From the NCBI GenBank assembly GCA_002363615.1, contig DEWK01000015.1, forward strand, positions 1-64,000: a DNA stretch of 64,000 nucleotides. The letters run 5' to 3'. The translations under genes and the position numbers were made by a program. Of the stretch, positions 43,278 through 51,373 are shown in pieces (position 1 is the stretch's first letter; every line of letters starts with the position of its first letter). The notes beneath the pieces were generated by a model that was given only the letters and a program-made list of their open reading frames with translations, did not search any database and had not been told where the DNA came from. Origin of the DNA: Lachnospira sp. UBA3212 (GTDB taxonomy: Bacteria; Bacillota; Clostridia; Lachnospirales; Lachnospiraceae).

Positions 43278-44132
43278 TTGAATTCTGAATATTATTCTAA
43301 TGAAACAAAAAAATTGCAAAAACGTATATGTATGATTTTAAGTGATTTTCATGATTTTTGTGTGGAAAACAATCTACAATATTATGCAATTGGTGGAACT
43401 CTATTAGGTGCAATGAGACATCATGGATTTATTCCTTGGGATGATGACGCAGATGTGGGGATGCCTCGTGAAGATTTTAATAGATTATGTGAATTACTAA
43501 ATGGAAAAAAAATCAAGAATCAATATCTACTAGAAAGTCCATTATCTCCTGATAAAAAATACACATTTCCATATTGTAAATTATACGATACAAAAACAAC
43601 CCTAATAGAAAATACCAGGATAAAGCTTGTACGCGGAGTCTACATAGATATTTTCCCATTAGATGGATTAGGAAATACAAAAGAAGAATGCAAAAAAAAT
43701 TATAAAAGAATCAATTCAAAATTGAATCTTTTGCAAATGAGAAAAATAAAGATAAGTCCGACCAGGTCATTTGTAAAGAATGCTGTATTATGGGGTGTTC
43801 AAAAAATTCCTGATAAAATTGTTTCTGAAAAAAGATTAAGCACAGAAATTAATCAGTTATGTGAAAGTAAATCAATTTATGATTATAAATTTGGAGGAAA
43901 TCTTGTGGGAGCATGGGGATTTCGTGAGATAATGGAAGCGGATATTTTTGGAACACCACAACTTTATGACTTTGAAGGATTAAAAATTTATGGTCCGGAA
44001 AAAGCAGAAGTCTTATTGAGCAATATATATGGAGATTGGAAACAACTACCTCCAAAAGAAAAACAAGTATCACATCATGATAGATATTTGAATCTGAATG
44101 TTCCATATGAAGAATTCAACGATAGTATTTAG
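43278..44132 (+). CDS. LicD-family phosphotransferase
   Basis: 284 aa starting at a TTG with AAAGGAGGAAA upstream. LicD signature: YYAIGGTLLGAMRHHGFIPWDDDADVG, with the acidic metal ligands, then IDIFPLDG. The family adds phosphocholine or other phospho-substituents to surface glycans. No choline uptake or activation genes are present in the window, so the substituent cannot be named. It is the last recognisable gene of the polysaccharide locus. Confidence 0.88.
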   Translation: MNSEYYSNETKKLQKRICMILSDFHDFCVENNLQYYAIGGTLLGAMRHHGFIPWDDDADVGMPREDFNRLCELLNGKKIKNQYLLESPLSPDKKYTFPYCKLYDTKTTLIENTRIKLVRGVYIDIFPLDGLGNTKEECKKNYKRINSKLNLLQMRKIKISPTRSFVKNAVLWGVQKIPDKIVSEKRLSTEINQLCESKSIYDYKFGGNLVGAWGFREIMEADIFGTPQLYDFEGLKIYGPEKAEVLLSNIYGDWKQLPPKEKQVSHHDRYLNLNVPYEEFNDSI

Positions 44133-44169
44133 GAGGATAAAGCCTTACCAATAATGATACAAAAATTTT

Positions 44170-44358
44170 ATGAGCGAATTAAGAACGCACATTACAGCCG
44201 AAGAAAAGACACACGCAATCGTTCGCAAAGAAATTGGTGATTTTATATATTCATTTGAAAATCATTTCGATGATACATATAGGGTTATAGGAAAAAAGCA
44301 AACACCAATCCTGTTTAATTTGTTATTTGAAAAGATTGATAGGGGCTATGTCGTTTGA
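44170..44358 (+). CDS. Small hypothetical protein at the end of the polysaccharide locus
   Basis: 62 aa, soluble, with no motif I recognise. The AGGAGG at 44131-44136 is 28 bases from this ATG and better placed for an ATG at 44155 in another frame (28 codons), so the true start is uncertain. The stop codon lies in the terminator hairpin. It may be the remnant of a larger gene. Confidence 0.35.
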   Translation: MSELRTHITAEEKTHAIVRKEIGDFIYSFENHFDDTYRVIGKKQTPILFNLLFEKIDRGYVV

Positions 44359-44374
44359 CATAGCTCATTTTTTG
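44345..44374 (+). terminator. Intrinsic terminator of the polysaccharide locus
   Basis: GCTATGTC (44345-44352), loop GTTT, GACATAGC (44357-44364), then TCATTTTTT. Perfect 8-bp stem. Confidence 0.82.
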
Positions 44375-44378
44375 TCCC

Positions 44379-44441
44379 CAAACCTTTTCAAACATACTCA
44401 AACCTTTCCCTATGGGATTACCCCGGTCTTTCTTCTATAAT
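44379..44441 (+). promoter_or_regulatory. Three helically phased CAAAC repeats and -10 box before the GH127 gene
   Basis: CAAAC occurs at 44379, 44389 and 44399, exactly 10 bases apart; the first and third extend to CAAACCTTT. A TATAAT box lies at 44436-44441 with no good -35, as expected for an activator-dependent promoter. This suggests sugar-responsive control by an AraC-type or other activator not encoded nearby. Confidence 0.5.
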
Positions 44442-44476
44442 CAAAGGGTTAGAAGGAATGAATAAAGGAGGTCTTT

Positions 44477-46378
44477 ATGAATCAAGTAAGAATAACAGAT
44501 CCGTTTTGGAAGGGAAAGCAGGAGTTTGTTAGAACAGCGGTGATTCCTTATCAGTGGGACGCCTTAAATGATCAGGTGCCGGGGGCAGCGCCTTCCTATT
44601 GTATTCGGAATTTTAAATTGGCAGCAGAGAAGATTCAGGGAAAAACCAAAATCAAGTATCCAATTCCACGGGACAAGTGGGAATTCTTGCCGAAAGACAG
44701 CGAGAAGGATTCTTTTCATGGGTTCATTTTCCAAGATACCGATGTATATAAGTGGATCGAGGCGGTGGGGTATTCCCTGGCTAACCATCCGGATGAAAAG
44801 CTGGAAGCCTTGGCGGATTCGGCCATTGAACTTATTTGCAAGGCACAGTTGGAAAATGGTTATTTGGATACCTTGTATGCCATTAACGATCCGGACAAGG
44901 TGTTTACGGATCTGAGAGACAAGCACGAACTATACTGTTTTGGGCATTTGTGTGAGGGCGCCATTGCCTACTATCATGCCACCAAAAAGCGAAAACTCCT
45001 TGATGCAACGGAGCGGTTTGCGGACTTTATCTATGACTGGTTCGTAAAAGAGGACCGCAAGGGCTATCCGGGTCATGAAATTGCGGAAATGGCCTTAATG
45101 AAACTCTACGAGGAGACCGGCAAGGACAAGTATTTGACTCTTTGCAAATACTTTGTGGATCACAGGGGAGAGCGCCCTTACTACTACGATTTGGAGCGGG
45201 GTGAGGAGCCTTCCAAGGACTTGAAGTACCAGTATCAGCAAGCGCATTTGCCTGTAAGAGAACAAAAAGAGGCGGTGGGCCATGCGGTGCGGGCGGTCTA
45301 TCTTTACAGTGGCATGGCCGATCTTGCCAGGGTAACGGGAGACGAAGGCTTGCGCCTGGCCTGCCGGGAATTATTTGAAGATATCACAAGGAAAAAGATG
45401 TACGTGACAGGGGCCATCGGGTCCACCCACATGGGCGAGGCCTTCACCTCCGCCTTTGACTTGCCAAATGACATGGCCTATGCGGAGACCTGCGCGTCCA
45501 TAGGTCTGATTTTCTTTGCCCACAGGATGCTTCGCCTCTCGGTAAAGCAGGAGTACGGGGATGTCCTGGAGCGTGCCCTTTATAACACGGTGCTTTCCGG
45601 CATGGCAGCAGACGGAAAAAGCTTCTTTTATGTGAATCCTCTGGAGGTGGATCCCGACCGGGTTCACGGGGATGAGCGCATGAACTTTGTAAAGACTGTT
45701 CGCCAAAAATGGTTTGGCTGTGCCTGCTGTCCACCAAATATTTCAAGACTCCTTTCTGGCCTTGGAGACTACCTTACCACCAGTGGGGAGGAGGAACTGT
45801 TCCTTCACCTCCTAATCGGTGCCGACATGGATACGGATTTCGGAAAAATTTCAGTGGAGGAAAGTTTGTTTGAAGATGGCGGCCTTTCCATTCAAATAAG
45901 TCCAAAAAAGGCTTTTACCTTTTACCTTCGCGTGCCTGCCTGGGTTGATCAGGCTCAGGTCCTTTGCGGTGAGACCAAGGACTCAAACTATCCAAACTAC
46001 CTGGCTTTTGAAATCAAGGAAGACACAGTGCTTTCCCTGAAATTCACCTTTGGGCCAAGGCTTATCCAGGCCGATCCTCGAGTATCCGAAAACATTGGAA
46101 AAGTAGCTGTAACCTACGGCCCATTTGTATATTGCCTAGAGGAAGCGGATAACGGAAAACACCTGTGGGAGCTTGCAATCGATCCGTCCACCACCTGGAA
46201 ATTTTCCGGAAATAACCTTATCGCAAATGGCTATCGCCTTCAGGAATCGCCGACCGAGGCCTTGTATTCTCCTTATGAGAAACCTCATTTCCAGGCTACC
46301 AAATTGACCTTTGTGCCTTACCACGCTTGGGGAAATCGCGGAGAAGGCGAGATGCGCGTCTATCTATCCGCCCGCTAA
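44477..46378 (+). CDS. GH127 beta-L-arabinofuranosidase (HypBA1-like)
   Basis: 633 aa with AAAGGAGG upstream and no signal peptide, so cytoplasmic. An (alpha/alpha)6 barrel domain is followed by beta-sandwich domains. The zinc-thiolate catalytic site is visible: E337 and C339 (YAETCAS), and C417-C418 in WFGCACCPPN, with the candidate acid/base E321 (MGEAFTS). In HypBA1 the cysteine equivalent to C417 is the nucleophile. It removes beta-L-arabinofuranose from hydroxyproline-linked plant oligosaccharides. The gene stands alone with its own operator-like repeats, but fits the GH43 arabinanase encoded at 57.5 kb in a plant-arabinose lifestyle. Confidence 0.93.
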   Translation: MNQVRITDPFWKGKQEFVRTAVIPYQWDALNDQVPGAAPSYCIRNFKLAAEKIQGKTKIKYPIPRDKWEFLPKDSEKDSFHGFIFQDTDVYKWIEAVGYSLANHPDEKLEALADSAIELICKAQLENGYLDTLYAINDPDKVFTDLRDKHELYCFGHLCEGAIAYYHATKKRKLLDATERFADFIYDWFVKEDRKGYPGHEIAEMALMKLYEETGKDKYLTLCKYFVDHRGERPYYYDLERGEEPSKDLKYQYQQAHLPVREQKEAVGHAVRAVYLYSGMADLARVTGDEGLRLACRELFEDITRKKMYVTGAIGSTHMGEAFTSAFDLPNDMAYAETCASIGLIFFAHRMLRLSVKQEYGDVLERALYNTVLSGMAADGKSFFYVNPLEVDPDRVHGDERMNFVKTVRQKWFGCACCPPNISRLLSGLGDYLTTSGEEELFLHLLIGADMDTDFGKISVEESLFEDGGLSIQISPKKAFTFYLRVPAWVDQAQVLCGETKDSNYPNYLAFEIKEDTVLSLKFTFGPRLIQADPRVSENIGKVAVTYGPFVYCLEEADNGKHLWELAIDPSTTWKFSGNNLIANGYRLQESPTEALYSPYEKPHFQATKLTFVPYHAWGNRGEGEMRVYLSAR

Positions 46379-46463
46379 AGCCTTTCAAAAAAATATTTAT
46401 ATTGCTCATTTTTTTATTGAATTCTAGTTGGTTTTGTGAGATACTATGTTCGGTGTGTAAAGA

Positions 46464-46518
46464 TTGTATTATTGAATACAATTTTACGTTTGGTTTTATT
46501 TTAGCATTAGGCTATATT
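46464..46518 (+). promoter_or_regulatory. Palindrome and predicted promoter upstream of gdhA
   Basis: TTGTATT-ATTG-AATACAA (46464-46481) is a perfect 7-bp inverted repeat, a likely operator. Just downstream, TTGGTT (46490-46495), 17 bases, TATATT (46513-46518) is a possible promoter, with a start about 20 bases before gdhA. A second possible promoter (TTGAAT 46417, TACTAT 46442) lies upstream of the palindrome. Confidence 0.45.
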
Positions 46519-46543
46519 TTTATTATGAAAGGAGCTATTTAAA

Positions 46544-47899
46544 ATGGCTTTAAAGAATCAGTATTTACTTGACTTACTTGAGACAGTCAAGAAGAGAAAT
46601 GCAGGCGAGCCTGAGTTTATCCAGGCTGTAACAGAGGTATTTACCTCACTTGAACCGGTTGTTGAGAGAAGACCTGACCTCGTTGAGGCTGGTGTATTCG
46701 ATCGTATCGTTGAGCCGGAAAGACAGATTATTTTCCGTGTACCTTGGACAGATGATAACGGCAAAGTTCAGGTAAACCGTGGTTTCCGTATTCAGTTCAA
46801 CTCTGCAATCGGACCTTACAAGGGTGGTATTAGACTTCATCCTTCAGTATACAGCGGTATTATTAAGTTCCTTGGTTTCGAGCAGATTTTCAAGAACAGC
46901 TTAACTACTCTCCCTATGGGCGGTGGTAAGGGTGGTTCTGACTTCGACCCTAAGGGCAAGAGTGACGCTGAAGTGATGCGTTTCTGCCAGAGCTTCATGA
47001 CAGAGCTTTGCAAGCACATCGGTCCTGACACTGACGTTCCTGCCGGTGATATCGGTACAGGTGCTCGTGAAATTGGTTACATGTTCGGACAGTACAAGAG
47101 ACTTCGCAACGAGTGGAGCGGTGTTCTTACCGGTAAGGGACTTACCTATGGTGGTTCTTTAGCTCGTACTCAGGCTACAGGTTATGGTCTTTGCTACTTC
47201 ACAGATGAGATGTTAAAGGCTAACGGTAAGAGCTTCGATGGCCAGACTGTTATCATTTCTGGTTCAGGTAATGTTGCAATCTACGCTACTGAGAAGGCTA
47301 CTCAGCTTGGTGCTAAGGTTGTTACTGTTTCTGATTCTAACGGTTACATCTATGATCCGGACGGAATTGAACTTTCACTTGTTCAGCAGATCAAGGAAGT
47401 TGAGAGAGGACGTATCAAGGAATATGTTGAGCGTACTTCTCATGCTAACGCTGAGTATCATGAAGGTAGCGTATGGACAGGTATGACAGCTAAGGCTGAT
47501 ATCGCTCTTCCATGTGCAACTCAGAATGAGATTACAAAGGAAGGTGCTGAGAACCTTGCTAAGCTTGGCGTTTACGCTGTCAGCGAGGGTGCTAACATGC
47601 CTTCTACTCCGGAAGCAATTGATGTTTACTTTGCTAACAATATGCTTTATGGACCAGCTAAGGCTGCTAACGCAGGTGGTGTAGCTACTTCCGGTCTTGA
47701 GATGAGCCAGAACTCTGAGAGACTTTCTTGGACATTCGAAGAGGTTGATAGCAAGCTTCACGGTATCATGGTTAACATCTTCAAGTCTTGTGCAGATGCT
47801 GCTGCTGAGTACAGCACACCAACCAACTACATGGATGGTGCTAACATCGCCGGCTTCTTAAAGGTTGCTGAGGCTATGAAGGCTCAGGGTAATGTTTAA
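46544..47899 (+). CDS. gdhA: NADP-type glutamate dehydrogenase
   Basis: 451 aa with AAAGGAG upstream. It joins ammonia to 2-oxoglutarate to make glutamate. Family features: GPYKGGIRLHPSV, the catalytic lysine region PMGGGKGGSDFDPKGKSD, the Rossmann part VIISGSGNVAIYA and CATQNEI. Length and sequence fit the hexameric small GDH. Codon use is strongly biased to a few codons (GCT, CTT, GGT, AAG), so it is probably among the most highly expressed genes here. It is a single-gene unit with a terminator. Confidence 0.97.
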   Translation: MALKNQYLLDLLETVKKRNAGEPEFIQAVTEVFTSLEPVVERRPDLVEAGVFDRIVEPERQIIFRVPWTDDNGKVQVNRGFRIQFNSAIGPYKGGIRLHPSVYSGIIKFLGFEQIFKNSLTTLPMGGGKGGSDFDPKGKSDAEVMRFCQSFMTELCKHIGPDTDVPAGDIGTGAREIGYMFGQYKRLRNEWSGVLTGKGLTYGGSLARTQATGYGLCYFTDEMLKANGKSFDGQTVIISGSGNVAIYATEKATQLGAKVVTVSDSNGYIYDPDGIELSLVQQIKEVERGRIKEYVERTSHANAEYHEGSVWTGMTAKADIALPCATQNEITKEGAENLAKLGVYAVSEGANMPSTPEAIDVYFANNMLYGPAKAANAGGVATSGLEMSQNSERLSWTFEEVDSKLHGIMVNIFKSCADAAAEYSTPTNYMDGANIAGFLKVAEAMKAQGNV

Positions 47900-47912
47900 T
47901 TTATGATTCTAT

Positions 47913-47956
47913 ATACGGCTTTCGTTCCGCTGGGAACGGAGGCTGTATTTTTTTTG
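47913..47956 (+). terminator. Intrinsic terminator of gdhA
   Basis: Long stem ATACGGCT.. CGTTCC with loop GCTG, then GGAACG.. GGCTGTAT, followed by eight T. One internal mismatch region. Confidence 0.88.
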
Positions 47957-48051
47957 CTATATCTTGTATTTTAGAATCAGGTAAAATATGTGCTATAATA
48001 TTTTTAAAGGTATTTTTTCTCTTAGAACAAACCTTGTGGAGGAGGGATAAT

Positions 48052-51000
48052 ATGAAGAAATGGAAAGATTCCGTCCCCTTTGCAAAGGTGACGTATATTT
48101 TGCTTATTGTAATTGGCGTTTGGTATGTATGCAATCAGGTGGTGCTTTTAGCAGCCTATGGACAGGATATATTAATAAATCAAGATACCATTGCAGTGGA
48201 TACCAGTCAAAAACAGGAAGGATTTTCACCGGTCTTGTATGACAATACCAACGGCTTGCCTACGTCAGAGGCGAATGCTATTGCGGAAACCAAGGAAGGC
48301 TTTTTGTGGATTGGAAGTTATAGTGGATTGATTCGTTATGATGGAAATACTTTTGAACGAATGGACTCCTCTTTGGGAATTGCAAGTGTAGTAAGTTTGT
48401 TTGTGGATAGCAAAGACCGGCTATGGATCGGGACGAATGATTCCGGTGTGGGGGTGATGAAACAGGGAAAAATCACCATGTACAACAAGAAAGATGGCTT
48501 ATCCTCCTTGTATGTGCTTGATATTTTAGAAGATGACAGTGGAAGAATCTATTTGGCAACTACGCAGGGAATGGCCTATGTGGATGAGAAGGGGAAGCTC
48601 CATGTGATAGATGAGCCACAGTTAAACAACCAGTACATTGTACAAATCACCAAAGGTCCGAATGATAGTATCTATGGAATTACAAGAGGTAATATTATTT
48701 TTGTACTCAAGGATGGAAAACTTGAGCAGTACTATAATGCCGAGGAGTTTGGGGCTTTTGGTGTGCGCTCGATTATGGCGGATCCCACGAGAAAGGGATG
48801 CGTTTACCTTGGCACCACCGAAGCCAATGTTTATTATGTGAATTTGAATGAGGGGCCAAGTATCCTGAAAGAATTTGATATCTCACCTTTGTATTACAGC
48901 AATTCCATCTATTTTGTGGATGGAATGGTTTGGATTTGTACCGACAATGGAATTGGTTACATCAAACAGGGAAACTTTAGCAAGGTAGATAACCTGCCGA
49001 TGAATTCATCTGTGGATAAAATGTTGGTAGATTATTTGGGAAATCTTTGGTTTACTTCCTCTAAGCAGGGCGTGATGAAGGTTGTGCCAAACCAGTTTAG
49101 CGATGTATACGAAAAATATGGACTAAAAGAGGATGTGGTTTATGCCACTTGTCTTTATGAGGACAAACTCTTTGTAGGCACCCAAACAGGAGGCCTGAAA
49201 ATTCTGGGGGCGGATGGAGTAGAAGAGTCATTTGTGGTGGAAGAATGTATCTACGGTGACCTTGTGGAAGAAGACGTGAACTTGATTTCTATGTTTGAGG
49301 GTTACCGGATTCGGTCGATTGTGGAAGATAGCAAAGGGCGACTTTGGATTTCTTCTTATGGGGAACGGGCTTTGGTTTGCTATCATGAGGGAAAAGTCAG
49401 GGCCTATGGCATGGCAGATGGCTTGCCTTCGGAGCGAGTTCGAACTATCAAGGAATCCCGGAATGGAGATATTTATGTTTGCTGTACCGGTGGTCTTGCA
49501 GTGATTCGAGACGGAGAGATTGTAAAGGTTTATGATGAGGAATTTGGTATTGTAAACACGGAAATCTTAACGGTAGAGGAAATGTCAGATGGACGAATTC
49601 TTTTAGGAACCGATGGTGGCGGCCTCTATGTAATCAAAGATACCCAAGTTACCCACTACGGCGTGGAAGATGGCCTAAGTTCAGATGTAATCATGCGAAT
49701 CAAAAAGGACGTAACCCGTGACATCTATTGGATGGTCACTTCGAATGCCATTTGCTACTTAGACACCAAGGAAAAAGTTACGGTCATATCACATTTTCCT
49801 TATTCCAACAACTTTGATTTCTATGAGAATAAGAAGGATGAGATGTGGGTTCTTAGTAGTAACGGTATTTACGTGGCCAAGGTGGAGGAATTGCTTTCCG
49901 GTGACAGCTATTCCACTATTTACTATGGCGCTGACAATGGTCTTCCTTGCATTGCCACAGCAAATTCCTACAGCTATCTGGCTGAGGATGGCACTCTTTA
50001 TATTGCAGGAAGCACAGGCGTTGCCAAGGTGAACATGGACGAAGAGTTCGAGCATGTTACGGACTTTAAGATGGAGGTTCCCTATATTGAAGTGGATGGA
50101 AAAATTGTATATCCAAACAAGAAGGGAGAATTTGATGTCCCTTCTACTGCAAACCGTGTAACCATCTACAGTTACGTGTTTAATTATTCCTTAATGAATC
50201 CTCAGGTGAACTATCAACTGGAAGGGTTTGATACAGACATTCGTCAGGTGAAACGAAGTGACTTAATGCCAATCACCTATACCCACTTAAGAGGCGGTAG
50301 GTATCATTTTCTTATGTCTCTTCAAAGTCCGAAAGGGGAAGTCAGCAAGGAATTATCTGTGACCATCAACAAGAATCGACACTTGGTGGAACGCTTGTGG
50401 TTTCAGATTATCATTGGTCTTTTGATTCTGGGTGTAATCATCCTGCTTGTCCTTCTTGTAATTTATCGCAGGACCAGGAAGTACGTCGCGAAAGCCAACG
50501 AACAGAAACAATTAATTCGAGAAATTGTGGAAGCATTTGCAAAGGTAATCGATATGAAAGACCAGTACACCAATGGTCACTCTACTCGAGTTGCCGAATA
50601 CACGGCCATGCTCACCAAGGAGCTGGGCTATGACGAGGACACCGTGGAACGTTATTATAACATTGCCCTTATGCATGATATTGGCAAGGTTGGCATTCCT
50701 GCCAAGGTTTTAAACAAGCCGGGCAAGCTTACGGATGAAGAGTATGCGATTATTAAATCTCACTCCGCCCTAGGCTATAATGCCCTTAAGGGAATTTCAA
50801 TCATGCCTGAGTTGGCGGTTGGTGCCGGTGCTCATCACGAGCGGCCGGACGGTAAGGGCTATCCCAACGGATTGGTGGGAGATCAGATTCCTCGGGTTGC
50901 TCAAATCATTGCGGTGGCAGATACGTTTGATGCCATGTATTCTAAGCGACCTTACCGCACGCGTATGAATTTTGAGAAGGTGGTTTCCATCATCAAGGAT

Positions 51001-51132
51001 GTTTCCGGAACCCAGCTTACCTCGGATGTAGTGGATGCTTTCCTTCGTCTGGTAGAGAAAGGTGAATTCCGTGCAGAGGATGATGACGGTGGCGGAAGCG
51101 TGGAAGAAATTGATAATGTTGGGCGAAAATAA
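48052..51132 (+). CDS. Membrane-spanning beta-propeller/Y_Y_Y sensor fused to an HD-GYP domain
   Basis: 1026 aa from the ATG at 48052 with GGAGGAGGG upstream; a TTG six codons earlier is rejected. Domains: N-terminal signal anchor (about 8-30); a long region of two-component-regulator propeller repeats (about 45-650, units such as EGFLWIGSYSGLIRYDG and DRLWIGTNDSGVG); a Y_Y_Y domain (about 690-760); a membrane helix (about 778-800); and HD-GYP (about 825-1005) with HDIGKVGIP and HHERPDGKGYP. HD-GYP enzymes hydrolyse cyclic di-GMP. The front resembles the hybrid sensors that read polysaccharide fragments in Bacteroidetes. It ends upstream of secreted carbohydrate-active proteins and may control them. 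Confidence 0.9.
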   Translation: MKKWKDSVPFAKVTYILLIVIGVWYVCNQVVLLAAYGQDILINQDTIAVDTSQKQEGFSPVLYDNTNGLPTSEANAIAETKEGFLWIGSYSGLIRYDGNTFERMDSSLGIASVVSLFVDSKDRLWIGTNDSGVGVMKQGKITMYNKKDGLSSLYVLDILEDDSGRIYLATTQGMAYVDEKGKLHVIDEPQLNNQYIVQITKGPNDSIYGITRGNIIFVLKDGKLEQYYNAEEFGAFGVRSIMADPTRKGCVYLGTTEANVYYVNLNEGPSILKEFDISPLYYSNSIYFVDGMVWICTDNGIGYIKQGNFSKVDNLPMNSSVDKMLVDYLGNLWFTSSKQGVMKVVPNQFSDVYEKYGLKEDVVYATCLYEDKLFVGTQTGGLKILGADGVEESFVVEECIYGDLVEEDVNLISMFEGYRIRSIVEDSKGRLWISSYGERALVCYHEGKVRAYGMADGLPSERVRTIKESRNGDIYVCCTGGLAVIRDGEIVKVYDEEFGIVNTEILTVEEMSDGRILLGTDGGGLYVIKDTQVTHYGVEDGLSSDVIMRIKKDVTRDIYWMVTSNAICYLDTKEKVTVISHFPYSNNFDFYENKKDEMWVLSSNGIYVAKVEELLSGDSYSTIYYGADNGLPCIATANSYSYLAEDGTLYIAGSTGVAKVNMDEEFEHVTDFKMEVPYIEVDGKIVYPNKKGEFDVPSTANRVTIYSYVFNYSLMNPQVNYQLEGFDTDIRQVKRSDLMPITYTHLRGGRYHFLMSLQSPKGEVSKELSVTINKNRHLVERLWFQIIIGLLILGVIILLVLLVIYRRTRKYVAKANEQKQLIREIVEAFAKVIDMKDQYTNGHSTRVAEYTAMLTKELGYDEDTVERYYNIALMHDIGKVGIPAKVLNKPGKLTDEEYAIIKSHSALGYNALKGISIMPELAVGAGAHHERPDGKGYPNGLVGDQIPRVAQIIAVADTFDAMYSKRPYRTRMNFEKVVSIIKDVSGTQLTSDVVDAFLRLVEKGEFRAEDDDGGGSVEEIDNVGRK

Positions 51133-51142
51133 AAGATAGAGG

Positions 51143-51178
51143 AATCCCCGGTAGCCAAGTTGCTGTCGGGGATTTTTG
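51143..51178 (+). terminator. Intrinsic terminator after the HD-GYP gene
   Basis: AATCCCCG (51143-51150) pairs with CGGGGATT (51167-51174), followed by TTTG. An inner AGC/GCT pairing extends the stem. Confidence 0.8.
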
Positions 51179-51271
51179 ATGAAAATATGATTGTTAATTC
51201 TGCTAAAATTGTTATTATGTTAAAATGCAAAAAAAATACAAGAAAATCCATGTGAATATTAAACAAAAAAA

Positions 51272-51300
51272 TTGAATTTTTCTCTTGGTTATAGTATAAT
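51272..51300 (+). promoter_or_regulatory. Strong predicted promoter of the first LamG-like gene
   Basis: TTGAAT (51272-51277), 17 bases, TATAAT (51295-51300), with A/T-rich sequence upstream resembling an UP element. The leader would be about 65 bases. The rest of the gap (51179-51271) shows only AT-rich sequence. Confidence 0.72.
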
Positions 51301-51373
51301 TTCTCTATATTGTTAGATTATATTCTTTGGAGAGGGTACACAAAGATAGAAAGTAGTTAAAGGAGGATATTCT

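Noticed and set aside
45371..45746. Reverse-strand open frames inside the GH127 gene
   Set aside because: They are shadows of a well-supported coding region, with no ribosome site and no domain.
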